This document shows positions 33,603 to 43,323 of a stretch of DNA of 64,000 nt, piece by piece. The stretch is taken from positions 1,426,001 through 1,490,000 of the forward strand of contig NZ_CP139003.1 of the NCBI RefSeq assembly GCF_044597725.1. The letters run 5' to 3'. How positions within the stretch are numbered: position 1 is the first letter of the stretch; each line of letters begins with the position of its first letter. This DNA comes from Bermanella sp044597725 (GTDB lineage: Bacteria > Pseudomonadota > Gammaproteobacteria > Pseudomonadales > Oceanobacteraceae). Below the pieces are notes generated by a model that was not told the DNA's origin, did not search any database, and saw nothing but the letters and a program-made list of their open reading frames with translations. The translations under genes were made by a program, and so were the position numbers.

Positions 33603-36449
33603 TCAATCTTTAACAGCGATCCGACGCGTGAACAGGGTTAATGTCAGTAGCAATATTAAGTAGCCAAATACACCACCACCAGAACTCTTTCCAATGGTCA
33701 CGGTTACAGTGGGTTCAGCTTCACTGGCTTGCATAAAGTAGGTATTTTGCAAGCTAGCTGACCGAGCACCGTAAGGTGTTTCTAAGGTAATGCCTTTTGA
33801 GTGTGTCAGGCGCAAGCTAAGCGGCTCCCCTTGATCAAATGCTAGGGTGAAATCAAAGGTGACAAAGTCACTGGATGTTTCATCGAGGGGAATAACAACC
33901 TCTTCGCCCGAATTAAGGATTGCAATCACTTGCGGTTTTTCTGCTGCAAATGACAATGGCGCAAGTGCTTCTATGGTACCTATGATTCGTGTTCCCAGAA
34001 TCTTCTCAAGCACCACGGTTAAGGTTTCGCTGTTTGGGCTAATGATGAAGTTGCTATTTTCGTAGCCGTTCGCCGAAACTTTACCCGTTAAATCAGTATT
34101 TAACTCCGGAAGCACAAGTGTCAGTTCACCCGCCACATTACTGGTATAGAATTCTGCTATACCATAATCATCCAATGTATCTAAACTATTAGCGCTCCAT
34201 TCTATACGGCTTTCGGCAATGCCATTGCCATCCTCGTCTTCTACTTTCAGTTCGACGATTCGACTAGGTTCAAGGGTAACATCAGTGTTTTGGATACCGT
34301 GATCTGAGCTTATGCTTACAGTAGCTGCAAGCTCTGCCTGCGCATCACCTACTTTAAAGTAAGCAATTGCAGGGTTAAATTCACTGCTATTGTCGGCGGC
34401 GCTAATTTGCGTGAGCAAAACACCATTGATTTCACTCAGTTGAAGCAAGCTTTCACTGCTCGTTAAATCAAATTGCGTACCTGCAACGGCGCCACTAATG
34501 GTCAAGGTTTGTGTGGTTTGATTAGCTAATAAGTTACTGGCAGAAACACTAATCTGAGGTTTGCGTACCAAGGTATAAGTATAGCTTGAGCCATCGTCTG
34601 TATTGGTGATGGTAAGTGTATACTCACCTGCAAACGCTCCACTGTTGGGCATGGCAATGCTAACACCCGATGCGGTTGTGCTTAGTAAGCCAGTGGCATT
34701 ATTGCCTTCAAATTCAAGGCTGACGCTGGCGTTGCTGGGTCCATCATTAACTTCAATTTCGGTAGCTTGGTTGCCAATGTTGGCACTTTCGTTCACCTCA
34801 ATGGTATCGCCACCCACGCCCAAACTGGGTATGGCATATACCTCAACGTTAAATGAGTCGTCGTCGCTCAATGTGCCATCAGTTGCTTCCACGACGACAG
34901 AAAAGTTACCTAAGGTTGTTGGATTGAACGTCAAGGTGTTGCTGCTCATCACTGCATTCAGACTGGCATCGGCGCTCACTAGGTTATAGGTTAGGGCATC
35001 ACCGTCTACATCGGTGGCATTTAATGTCACATCTAAACTGGCATTACGTTCAATACTTACATCGGCCGTAGTGTCCATAACAGGCGCATCATTAACAGGA
35101 TTAACTGTCACATTAAACGTATCGGTCACCGCCGGCGCAATACCATCCGTAACACTGATTTCCACGGTATTGCTGGCACCGTTGTAGTCTAAGCTAGGGA
35201 TGATGCTTAGACTGGTACCAATACTATTAATACTACAGCTCAAATTTACAGGACAGCTCGTAATATTAAAGGTTAATGCATTGCCATCAGGGTCATTAGC
35301 CCAGCCACTGGCATCTATACCAACTAGCGCAACATCTTCGTTGGTTGTTTGATCAACTGCGGTAAGGGTCGGTGGATTATTTGCAGCAAGGTTTAACGTC
35401 CAACCAATATCTTGCAATAAGTATTTGGCAAGCCCCAAATCTAAGCTGCCCTCGGTGTATTGCGGTTCCATTAGCTCGTTAGGGCTAACGGCGGTATCAA
35501 AGTGACTAACGCTGGAGCCACCTTCAACAGGGTTGGGGGCGTACATTTGGATGCGGTCGCCCACAGTGAAATTACCATCGCTATCATCATCCTTGTATCC
35601 TGCGGTGAGCACACCTACAGCCTGTGCGTTGGTTTCACTGCCATTCCATAATAAGCGGTTACCACTAGTAGCAGAAGCAGCACGATCAGCATTGGATTGA
35701 GCTGCATCGGCCCAAGTACGGCTGGTGACATCATCAAATAAAAATGTCGAATAAATATCGTCTAAACCACTGGGTTTGGCGCCAGTGGATTTATTTACCA
35801 AACTGGCAAACCCTAGGCCGTGGGTGATTTCGTGCAGTAATACAGTAACAAAGCCGATGTAGCTGCTATCCGGTGGCGCATCATAGCCGTAATACCAACC
35901 ACTACTGGAGGCTAGGCAGTCGGCGTCACCAAGGTCGCTATTATAGGATGCGGTAATGTCTGAAATACCTGTATCGTAGTCGGTACTGCCTAAGGCGTTT
36001 AATAAACCAATGGGGTAAAAAGTATTGTTTAGCGCACCCCCAGGCATAGGCATTGCCACATTGCCTAAATTGGTGGTGGCGCCTGCGCTGCCTAATACAG
36101 CGGAGCCTGCATTACAGCTTAGGGCGCTAAAATCGGCATCGATAATTAAAGTTTGTGGAGTAACAATTTGGCTGGCGACTATTTCAGCGGCTTTAATGAA
36201 TGCTAGTTTACGCTGAGCACCTTCGGTTGTGCCATTATTGCCACCGGCTGCTGCTAGGGCGCTTGTTCCATCAAAGCCTGTATTAAAATTTAGCTGAATG
36301 ACAGTGTTGGTATCGCCATCGGTGACGTCACATGAGCCATTACCTTCTGTTGTGGTACTAGAAGATGCGGGACAAGCTGCTGCGAAAGCCCACGAGCTCG
36401 AGCAAGTTAGTAAAACAGCGGTTAAAATACGGCTTATTGGACTCAACAC
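33603..36449 (-). CDS. Secreted zinc metalloprotease with cadherin-like repeats and GlyGly-CTERM
   Basis: A 948-aa precursor with a signal peptide (cleavage near 23, SWAFA). The catalytic domain (about 40-360) has the metzincin-like zinc motif HEITHGLGF at 206-214 and a Met-containing turn SHFDTAVSPNELMEP. Then come two to three bacterial Ig/cadherin-like domains (for example DPDGNALTFNITSCP... NDAPVMDTTADVSIERN, DVDGDALTYNL), and an SSGGGVFGYLILLLTLTLFTRR tail, the GlyGly-CTERM signal for type II secretion and rhombosortase surface anchoring. Peptidase family is not certain (M43-like or related). It would act at the cell surface or outside. Confidence 0.85.
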   Translation of the reverse strand: MLSPISRILTAVLLTCSSSWAFAAACPASSSTTTEGNGSCDVTDGDTNTVIQLNFNTGFDGTSALAAAGGNNGTTEGAQRKLAFIKAAEIVASQIVTPQTLIIDADFSALSCNAGSAVLGSAGATTNLGNVAMPMPGGALNNTFYPIGLLNALGSTDYDTGISDITASYNSDLGDADCLASSSGWYYGYDAPPDSSYIGFVTVLLHEITHGLGFASLVNKSTGAKPSGLDDIYSTFLFDDVTSRTWADAAQSNADRAASATSGNRLLWNGSETNAQAVGVLTAGYKDDDSDGNFTVGDRIQMYAPNPVEGGSSVSHFDTAVSPNELMEPQYTEGSLDLGLAKYLLQDIGWTLNLAANNPPTLTAVDQTTNEDVALVGIDASGWANDPDGNALTFNITSCPVNLSCSINSIGTSLSIIPSLDYNGASNTVEISVTDGIAPAVTDTFNVTVNPVNDAPVMDTTADVSIERNASLDVTLNATDVDGDALTYNLVSADASLNAVMSSNTLTFNPTTLGNFSVVVEATDGTLSDDDSFNVEVYAIPSLGVGGDTIEVNESANIGNQATEIEVNDGPSNASVSLEFEGNNATGLLSTTASGVSIAMPNSGAFAGEYTLTITNTDDGSSYTYTLVRKPQISVSASNLLANQTTQTLTISGAVAGTQFDLTSSESLLQLSEINGVLLTQISAADNSSEFNPAIAYFKVGDAQAELAATVSISSDHGIQNTDVTLEPSRIVELKVEDEDGNGIAESRIEWSANSLDTLDDYGIAEFYTSNVAGELTLVLPELNTDLTGKVSANGYENSNFIISPNSETLTVVLEKILGTRIIGTIEALAPLSFAAEKPQVIAILNSGEEVVIPLDETSSDFVTFDFTLAFDQGEPLSLRLTHSKGITLETPYGARSASLQNTYFMQASEAEPTVTVTIGKSSGGGVFGYLILLLTLTLFTRRIAVKD

Positions 36450-36531
36450 AGATGCATACCTTTATGGACTTGGCCTAATTGCACATTAAGTCATTGAGCA
36501 AAAAATAACCGTCTCAAATTGTATGTCTATG

Positions 36532-37017
36532 TTACGGATTGTTATTTTGCCCGGATTCTTGCTCCCTTGTTTTCGGTACTCCGGTTTTCGGTGCGACGGC
36601 TTCAGATTCTTCTGGTAATTGGCTATATTCTTTAATTTGGATGCTGCCATCTGGCATTTCCACTGCCACAGGCATTTGCGTAAAACGGCCGTTGGCAGGT
36701 AATTCGATGCGTCCATCTGAGCCTTTCTTCACCTCCATGGGGCCGTGTTGCAATAATGTATCTTTGATCGCTTGCTTCATTTCTGGAGTGAGTTGCTGGT
36801 AATGAAGGTTTTCTGCCTCATTATTGGAACCTGCTGTATGGGCATGATCATGATCTTTATGAGCACTGCTGTTTTTACCGTGGTCATCAGCATGTTCGTG
36901 GCTGCGGTGATCATGTGTATTCTCACCATTCAATAACGTGACATTGGGCTGATACCAAAGCAAAGCGACAACCCCCACAATAACGGCGATGACATATATA
37001 ACACTGCGTTTTTTCAT
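36532..37017 (-). CDS. Membrane-anchored His-rich protein
   Basis: A 161-aa protein with one N-terminal membrane segment (5-23) and then a His/Asp-rich stretch (about 34-62, about nine His in HDHRSHEHADDHGKN and KDHDHAHTAG), then a soluble part with LTPEMKQAIKDTLLQHGPMEVKK and a Pro/Gln-rich tail. The His-rich part suggests metal (zinc, nickel or copper) binding in the periplasm, by composition only. A helicase gene (hrpB) ends 77 bp upstream on the same strand. Family not recognised. Confidence 0.75.
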   Translation of the reverse strand: MKKRSVIYVIAVIVGVVALLWYQPNVTLLNGENTHDHRSHEHADDHGKNSSAHKDHDHAHTAGSNNEAENLHYQQLTPEMKQAIKDTLLQHGPMEVKKGSDGRIELPANGRFTQMPVAVEMPDGSIQIKEYSQLPEESEAVAPKTGVPKTREQESGQNNNP

Positions 37018-37094
37018 ACATGTTACCTATATTGTATTCAAACCTACTTCTTAGTTTGGCAGGTAATACGGTAATTTGTTCAAAATAACGACTT

Positions 37095-39581
37095 TTAATG
37101 GCTTTGTTGGCGTTTGGTTTTGCTGCTGGCTTGAGCTGTGAGGGGGTCTTCGGGCCAAGGGTGTTTGGCATAGCGACCGCGATTTTCTTTGCGCACTTGT
37201 GGGTAGACATCACGCCAAAAGAAGGCGAAATCTGTGGTTTGCGCCAATGGACGCTGGGCCGGACTCAGCAAATGAAAGCTAAGTGCAATGCTGCCTTTTG
37301 CCACCGTGGGCTGGCTGTGTATGCCGAAACATTCTTGCAGTTTGGCTTTCACAATAGGTGGTTTTGCACGGTAATCAATCAAAGCGTCACGGCCGGAGGG
37401 CAGTGTAAAATGCGTGGGAAAGTCCTTATCTAACTGTTGCTGCTGGGGCCAATCTAAACGGGTTTTTAATGCTTGTTGCAAGGGGATATGCTGGCTGTTG
37501 GATTCGGTAATAAAGGGGTACAACCAATTCTCAGCATCTGTAATTAAATCCGCCTCTTCGAAGCTAGGGTAACTAGTATTTTGATATTGCTGCGCAATAC
37601 GCAAGCGAGCCAAAAGGTGCTCACAGCGTTCATCAAATGGCAGTATATGTAAACCTTCTGACTGCAGTTTTGATTTTAAATAGTCTTTGAAACCTTCTAA
37701 ATCACTTACACTTTGACGTTGCTGCAAAATAAGTTGGCCAAACTTGAGTTCTGATATTTGCATTAACTGCTTTTGCATTTCGTAGCGATGGTGCCACTGG
37801 CATAGGGGAGTGATGATTGACAATAGCCTTGTAGCCTCGATAGAGGTTGCGAGTTTTACCATGTGCGTTTGTCGATCACGGTTACTACTTAGCTCACATA
37901 CAATTAAATATTCACTGGGTTTTAGTGCATCTTGCTGATGGATTTGTGCACCCATACCGTTTTGTAGGCGATAACCATTACCGCGTTTTTGGGCAATGCG
38001 ATCAGGGTATGCTAATACACATAACTCTGCTAAATATTGATGGTCAATTTGTATTTTTGCGCTAACAGAGAATTGTTTTGTGAGGCTTTTATAACGTTTT
38101 AATAAGCGACTTAATATTCCTTTGTTTACGCGCCCATCTGCATAAATATGTGGCATTTTGCTGGAGGTTAAGCTTTCGCTTATTAGTTCCATGCGTAGGT
38201 CGAGATCACTGTTCATATGATCAAAATATAATGGGTCACCTTCACTAATTAAAGCAGCGAGTGCGCAGGCAGTTGCTAATTGCTCAGGATTGGCTTGCTG
38301 ATCCTTTACTCGCATAAGCATGTGAGCCAAGCGTGGGTGTAAACCCAGTAATACCATTTTAGAGCCATGCTCAGTGCTTGCTCCCTGAGTATTAATGGCC
38401 TCTAAACCTTCAAGTAATGCTTTGCCTTGGCTAACATTGGCCTCGTTAGGCGGTGTTACCAATAGGTAATCACTTAAGTCTAAGCCTCCCCAACAGGCCA
38501 AGCGCAACAGCCAGCTGGTGAGATCCTCTTTTTCAATAGCGGTTTGGGTAAACGCACGGCGACGATTAAATTGTTCTTCGCTGCCTAAGCGAATAGCGCG
38601 ACCCGCTTGTGTGCGGCCAGCACGACCACTGCGCTGAATCATAGTGGCTTGACTTGCTTCTTGAGTTACCAGCTCGTTCATTCCCGTATTTGGGTTAAAT
38701 TGTGCGGTACGCTCCAAACCACTATCAATTACCGTGGTAATTCCATCAATGGTTAAGCTGGTTTTGGCAATATCCGTAGCTAATATGACCTTGGTTTTGT
38801 CACTCGGGTTAAAAATAGCCGTTTGTTGTTGACTGGGCATTTGACCAAATAAGGGCATGATATCTAGGTCATTTTCATAGTCCGATAATTCTCTTTGAAC
38901 ATGCTTAATTTGCGCTGTTCCGGGTAAAAATACCAAGATATCGCCGCTATGAGTGTGGCTGGTTTTGATAATTAACTGAGTAATGAGTTCAAGCTGCTTG
39001 TTTCTATGGGAAAAAGGTACGTATTCAATATCCACCGGATAAGCATGCCCTTCACATTCAATTAACGGGGCGTTGAGCATATCCGCCAATGCCTGACTAT
39101 GCAGTGTTGCGGACATAACTAGACGCTTTAAGTCTGGACGTAGAATTTCGCTGCATTGCTGACTAAAGGCAAGGGCAAGATCCGTTTCTAGGCTGCGTTC
39201 ATGAAATTCATCGAATATTAACAAACCACACTCAGTTAGCTCGTTATCGTTTAGAAAGGCAAGATTAGCCACACCTTCGGTCATGACGATAAGTGACGAT
39301 GATGGGCTAGTTATATGATCATCACCGGTAATAAGGCCCACTTTTTCGCCTAATGTTTGGCCAAGACTAGAAGCCAAGCGCTGCGCAACCTGTTTGGCTG
39401 CGAGTCGACGGGGCTCAAGTAACCATACCTGTTTGCCGTTTAGCCAAGGTTGGTCAAGCAAAGCCAATGGCAGTACGGTCGACTTGCCTGAACCTGGAGG
39501 GGCAGTCAGCACAACCTGATTGTGGGACTCTAAGGTTTGTTGAATGTGCCCAATATACGATTCTATGGGTAACGGGGTCAT
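37095..39581 (-). CDS. hrpB: ATP-dependent helicase HrpB
   Basis: An 828-aa DExH-box helicase of the HrpB type. Motifs in order: Walker A TAPPGSGKSTVLPL (about 27-40), DEFHERSLETDL (motif II), SATLHSQAL (motif III), and QRSGRAGRTQAGRAIRL (motif VI), then the HA2 and HrpB C-terminal domains ending in VRKENRGRYAKHPWPEDPL. The substrate in the cell is not settled for the family. It is divergent from a chemoreceptor gene. Confidence 0.96.
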   Translation of the reverse strand: MTPLPIESYIGHIQQTLESHNQVVLTAPPGSGKSTVLPLALLDQPWLNGKQVWLLEPRRLAAKQVAQRLASSLGQTLGEKVGLITGDDHITSPSSSLIVMTEGVANLAFLNDNELTECGLLIFDEFHERSLETDLALAFSQQCSEILRPDLKRLVMSATLHSQALADMLNAPLIECEGHAYPVDIEYVPFSHRNKQLELITQLIIKTSHTHSGDILVFLPGTAQIKHVQRELSDYENDLDIMPLFGQMPSQQQTAIFNPSDKTKVILATDIAKTSLTIDGITTVIDSGLERTAQFNPNTGMNELVTQEASQATMIQRSGRAGRTQAGRAIRLGSEEQFNRRRAFTQTAIEKEDLTSWLLRLACWGGLDLSDYLLVTPPNEANVSQGKALLEGLEAINTQGASTEHGSKMVLLGLHPRLAHMLMRVKDQQANPEQLATACALAALISEGDPLYFDHMNSDLDLRMELISESLTSSKMPHIYADGRVNKGILSRLLKRYKSLTKQFSVSAKIQIDHQYLAELCVLAYPDRIAQKRGNGYRLQNGMGAQIHQQDALKPSEYLIVCELSSNRDRQTHMVKLATSIEATRLLSIITPLCQWHHRYEMQKQLMQISELKFGQLILQQRQSVSDLEGFKDYLKSKLQSEGLHILPFDERCEHLLARLRIAQQYQNTSYPSFEEADLITDAENWLYPFITESNSQHIPLQQALKTRLDWPQQQQLDKDFPTHFTLPSGRDALIDYRAKPPIVKAKLQECFGIHSQPTVAKGSIALSFHLLSPAQRPLAQTTDFAFFWRDVYPQVRKENRGRYAKHPWPEDPLTAQASSKTKRQQSH

Positions 39582-39671
39582 GAAAACTCGAATTTGTGTA
39601 GATTAATAAAAATTGGGCATTTTGTGCAGGTTGAGTTTCTATGTCTATACTTTTCTATAATCGTGAAAGAA

Positions 39672-41828
39672 ATGGACGTTCCAATGCTCAATTATCTAAA
39701 GGCGCTTCCCTTGAGTCGCAAGCTTATCGGCAGTATTGCCGTTGCGTTTGTCTTGCTTGTGGTCATTCTCAACGTCAACCTATCGTTCAATCTTGACGAT
39801 ATGAAAAATGAACTGGCGACAAAAACCGAACAAACTATGGAGCAGGAAATTTTAGGTCGCCTCTATTCCGAAGCCGACAAGCTGGGCAATGAAATCAGTG
39901 GTTTTATCAATGGGGCGTTTCGTGTACCACTTACCGTGGCAGCACAATTAGAGCAAAGCATTGAAAACCCAGATACTCGTCTGACCCGTGATCAGGTAAA
40001 TTTGATGGTGGAGTCGACATTGGCACGCCATGATAATTTAAGCTCCATGTATGCTCAGTTTGAGGCCAATGCATATGATGGTGCCGATGCAGAGTTCTTT
40101 GGTTCGGGTGACATTCATACCACACCGGATACGGGGAGTTTAGAAATCTATTGGATACGAGACCCTGAAGGTCGTTTAGAGCAACAACTAGTTGAGGATT
40201 CGGCGGAAAAAAATAACGCCACCGTGGGTGAGTTTGGTATACGCGAAGCTGAATGGTATTTGTGTTCGAAAGATAATGGTGAGCCTTGTATTTCTGAGCC
40301 ATATCTTTACGAAATATCCGAAGGTTACAGCGAACTTATGACCAGCTTAGTGGTTGCGGTTAATGCGAATGGCAGCTTTCGTGGCGTAATTGGGGTGGAT
40401 GTAAACCTACCTGTATTCCAACAACGCATTGATCAAATGGTCAAAGCTTTATACGGCGGGGAAAGCGATGTCACGTTGCTTAGCTCCCGTGGCTGGGTCG
40501 CCGCTTCTAGCGCGTATAAAGACAAATTAACACGTCCGTTGTCCGAATCCCGAGATACCATTGATGGCAAGCTATTAAATCTACACAAGCAAGAAAAGCC
40601 CATATTTTTGCATGAAGGGGTTTATTATGTTGCCACCGCCATACCCATTCCTGCGGCGAATACGCAATGGTCAGTATTAGTAGAATTACCTGAGTCGGTA
40701 GTCAAGGCCAGTACCTATTCTCTTATTGATATTATTGATAGTAACATTGTTGCAATCATGAGTAGTGCTACCGTGATTGCCTTAGTTGTGACTATTCTAG
40801 TGATTATGGCTGTGGTTGCGTTGGTGCGCTCGGTGACAAGGCCCTTACGCGAACTTATTGGTATGGTTAATAACCTTGCCAGTGCCGATGGTGACTTAAC
40901 CAAGGATGTGCATATTGATACCCACCAAGAGCTCATTCAACTAAGTAGCGGGTTTAGTCAATTTATTGCGAAATTGCGAGACATTGTTAATCAACTGAAA
41001 GAAGTGGGCGTGGCAGCAAAAGGCACGTCGGAGCGCGCTAAACAGATTAACACCGAAACCGTTCAAGCGACTAACGATCAACAAAAAGAGATCGATAGTG
41101 TGGTTACAGCCACCAACGAAATGTCGGCCACAGCTACTGAAGTATCTCAAGTGGCCGTAGAAGTTGCAGACAATGCTAAGCGTGCCCGTAGTACCGTAAC
41201 CGATTCGCAAAAATCCCTATCAGGTTCGGTTAATACCGTGCAACAACTCACTGACGATATGCAGCAGGCAACTCATTCTATTTCTGAGGTAGCCTCTCGT
41301 ACTGAAGATATAAACCGTATTTTGGATGTTATTCGAGCAATTGCTGAACAGACTAATTTACTTGCATTAAACGCAGCCATCGAGGCAGCCCGTGCTGGTG
41401 AGCAAGGTCGAGGCTTTGCTGTGGTGGCCGATGAAGTGCGCAGCTTGGCATCTAAAACGCAGAGCAGTACAGAAGAAATTAACCAGATGATTCAAGGGCT
41501 AGAAGCGGGTGTTAAGCAAGCCGTGGCGGTTATTGAATCGGGCACAGGTAAAGCGCAAAGCGCCATGGAAGAAACCCAAGGCAGCTACGACTCGTTAACC
41601 AGTGTAGTTGAAGATATTAGCAATATTGCCGATCACATTGCACAAGTCGCCACGGCGGCGGAAGAGCAAAGCGCCGTGAGCGAAGAAGTTAGCCGCAATA
41701 TGACGGTGATAGGGGACGCGGCCCGTGCCCTTGCCAACCTAGCAGCTGAGAGTAACGAAGCCAGTGACGAGCTAGATAAGGAAATGGCGCGCTTAGATCA
41801 TCAGTTATCGACTTTAAAAACCCAGTAA
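39672..41828 (+). CDS. Methyl-accepting chemotaxis protein with dCache-like sensor
   Basis: A 718-aa chemoreceptor. After a short N terminus there is a membrane helix (about 12-34), a large periplasmic domain of about 310 residues with double-Cache character (RDPEGRLEQQ, GVIGVDVNLPVFQQ), a second helix (about 355-380), a HAMP domain and a long cytoplasmic signalling hairpin whose tip reads EQTNLLALNAAIEAARAGEQ followed by GRGFAVVADEVRSLA. The ligand cannot be read from sequence. The frame opens 26 codons upstream, but the ATG at 39672 (MDVPML) gives the usual short leader; an ATG at 39684, with GGA upstream, is also possible. No che gene is adjacent. Confidence 0.93.
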   Translation: MDVPMLNYLKALPLSRKLIGSIAVAFVLLVVILNVNLSFNLDDMKNELATKTEQTMEQEILGRLYSEADKLGNEISGFINGAFRVPLTVAAQLEQSIENPDTRLTRDQVNLMVESTLARHDNLSSMYAQFEANAYDGADAEFFGSGDIHTTPDTGSLEIYWIRDPEGRLEQQLVEDSAEKNNATVGEFGIREAEWYLCSKDNGEPCISEPYLYEISEGYSELMTSLVVAVNANGSFRGVIGVDVNLPVFQQRIDQMVKALYGGESDVTLLSSRGWVAASSAYKDKLTRPLSESRDTIDGKLLNLHKQEKPIFLHEGVYYVATAIPIPAANTQWSVLVELPESVVKASTYSLIDIIDSNIVAIMSSATVIALVVTILVIMAVVALVRSVTRPLRELIGMVNNLASADGDLTKDVHIDTHQELIQLSSGFSQFIAKLRDIVNQLKEVGVAAKGTSERAKQINTETVQATNDQQKEIDSVVTATNEMSATATEVSQVAVEVADNAKRARSTVTDSQKSLSGSVNTVQQLTDDMQQATHSISEVASRTEDINRILDVIRAIAEQTNLLALNAAIEAARAGEQGRGFAVVADEVRSLASKTQSSTEEINQMIQGLEAGVKQAVAVIESGTGKAQSAMEETQGSYDSLTSVVEDISNIADHIAQVATAAEEQSAVSEEVSRNMTVIGDAARALANLAAESNEASDELDKEMARLDHQLSTLKTQ

Positions 41829-41881
41829 AATAGGGTTATCATGGGGTAAGCCAACATGGGTTACTCCATTGAGATGTTATT

Positions 41882-42061
41882 ATGACTGAATCGAAAAGTG
41901 CTAAAGTCGCCACCCTAGATAAAGCCAAGTGGCGGCGTAAGCATAAGCAAAAAGACGAAAAAGTAGAGCAACTTGCTGAACGCTTTGCCCAAGCCTTACC
42001 AGATAAAGCCACTCCTGTGAAAGACTACCTTAAGAAAAAAAGAGCGAAGAAAAAGCGCTAA
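41882..42061 (+). CDS. Small Lys-rich protein, 59 aa
   Basis: A short frame of 59 codons begins with ATG at 41882 and is very basic (MTESKSAKVATLDKAKWRRK... and a KKKRAKKKR tail). The composition and a continuous amphipathic, charged sequence look coding, and the 53 bp after the chemoreceptor stop hold a possible ribosome site (GAGATG). It may bind nucleic acid, by composition only. Its stop codon lies inside one arm of a hairpin shared with the convergent trmA. Confidence 0.65.
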   Translation: MTESKSAKVATLDKAKWRRKHKQKDEKVEQLAERFAQALPDKATPVKDYLKKKRAKKKR

Positions 42062-42086
42062 AAATTAGCGCTAAAAATTAGCGCTT
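42053..42086. terminator. Bidirectional hairpin built from tandem repeats between convergent genes
   Basis: AAGCGCTAA (42053-42061) pairs with TTAGCGCTT (42078-42086). The region is a 13-bp direct repeat (GCGCTAAAAATTA) in about 2.4 copies. Both convergent genes end within it: each reads Lys-Arg-stop as AAGCGCTAA. A-runs and T-runs in the loop and flanks allow termination either way. Confidence 0.6.
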
Positions 42087-43160
42087 AACCAAATACGCTC
42101 CACACTCAATATGGTGGGTATAGGGAAACTGATCGAACATGGCAAAACGTTCAATTTTGTGAGTTTTGCTTAGTACTGCCAAGTTGTTTGATAGTGTTTC
42201 GGGGTTACAAGAAATGTAAACAATTCGTTCGTATTCACTAATAAGCTTGCAGCTATCGTCATCCAAACCCGCCCGTGGTGGGTCCACCAAAACGGTGCCA
42301 AAATTAGCGGACTCTAACCCCATATCTTTTAGGCGTCGACGGGCTTTAATACCTTTCATATGGGCGGTAAATTCTTCGGCACTTACTCGGGCAAAATCCA
42401 CATTTTCGATACTGTTCATGGCCTTGCCATCAAGCGCTGCTTTCACGCTTGTCTTACTTATTTCTGTGGCAACAACGCGATTGAATTGATCGGCTAATGC
42501 TAATGAAAAATTACCGTTACCGCAGTACAACTCGAGTAAGTCATGTTGGCTATCTTGAGTGCATGCACGAGCCCAAGAAAGCATTTTTTCGTTCATACGC
42601 GCATTGGGTTGAGTAAAGCTGCCTTCTACTTGTTTGTAGTGCAGTTTTTTACCATCAACTGTTAAAGTCTCAATGACATAGTCTTGATCCAACAAGATAC
42701 GAATCTTTCGAGCACGCCCAATAATTTGAATGCCCAGCGATTCTTTTAACATGCGCGCTTGCTCAATCCACTGCTCGGCAATGGGCTTGTGATAAATGAG
42801 GGTTACCAGCATTTCACCAGATAAGGTGGCCAAATACTCAATCTGAAACAACTTATGTTTTAACTCAGGGTTGTTATTAATCTGTGCCATTACCTTAGGC
42901 ATAAGTTCACAAATAGACTCACTGGCGATGTCAAAATGTGTAATCTCTATGGGGTCGGTTTTCTTGCCTGGTTCAAACATGGCATGGAAGCAACGATCAC
43001 CCTCATGCCAAACTCTAAATTCAGCCCGTTGACGAAAATGCACGGGTTCACTGGCAAAAACGTCTACTTGAGGTAGGGTAAAGGAAGAGAATAATTGCGT
43101 GACATGATCGACTTTCTCGTTGAGTAACTGAGAATATTGGTCTGCCTGAGCCTGATACAT
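42078..43160 (-). CDS. trmA: tRNA (uracil-5-)-methyltransferase
   Basis: TrmA makes 5-methyluridine at position 54 of the T-loop in all tRNAs. The 360-aa protein shows the SAM motif LLELYCGNGNFSLALA, motif VDPPRAGLD, the catalytic Cys in IVYISCNPETL and the C-terminal FPYTHHIECGAYL. The frame continues 22 codons upstream to 43226, but that part contains the gene's own promoter (TTGGGC-17-TATAAT), so I place the start at MYQAQADQYSQLL (43160), which matches the family's N terminus. Confidence 0.96.
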   Translation of the reverse strand: MYQAQADQYSQLLNEKVDHVTQLFSSFTLPQVDVFASEPVHFRQRAEFRVWHEGDRCFHAMFEPGKKTDPIEITHFDIASESICELMPKVMAQINNNPELKHKLFQIEYLATLSGEMLVTLIYHKPIAEQWIEQARMLKESLGIQIIGRARKIRILLDQDYVIETLTVDGKKLHYKQVEGSFTQPNARMNEKMLSWARACTQDSQHDLLELYCGNGNFSLALADQFNRVVATEISKTSVKAALDGKAMNSIENVDFARVSAEEFTAHMKGIKARRRLKDMGLESANFGTVLVDPPRAGLDDDSCKLISEYERIVYISCNPETLSNNLAVLSKTHKIERFAMFDQFPYTHHIECGAYLVKR

Positions 43161-43197
43161 ATGGGCGTTTTGCTCTTGTCTTGGGTATAAAGAGCCA

Positions 43198-43226
43198 ATT
43201 ATAAAGCAAAGCGTCATTAAGCCCAA
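43198..43226 (-). promoter_or_regulatory. Promoter of trmA
   Basis: Read leftward: TTGGGC (43226-43221), 17 bp, TATAAT (43203-43198), a consensus -10. Transcription would start near 43191, giving a leader of about 30 nt to the ATG at 43160. Confidence 0.7.
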
Positions 43227-43323
43227 TCGTTCATTGAAATAGTCTGTTTAGGCTTATAACTGGTATTTTTAAGCAAAATATTGAAGTATTGTCTGTTGGT
43301 TACAAATTGCATAAGGGAAAACC

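Noticed and set aside
39594..39671. Longer N terminus of the chemoreceptor
   Set aside because: The added 26 residues overlap the likely divergent promoter region with hrpB and do not fit the short leader of chemoreceptors.
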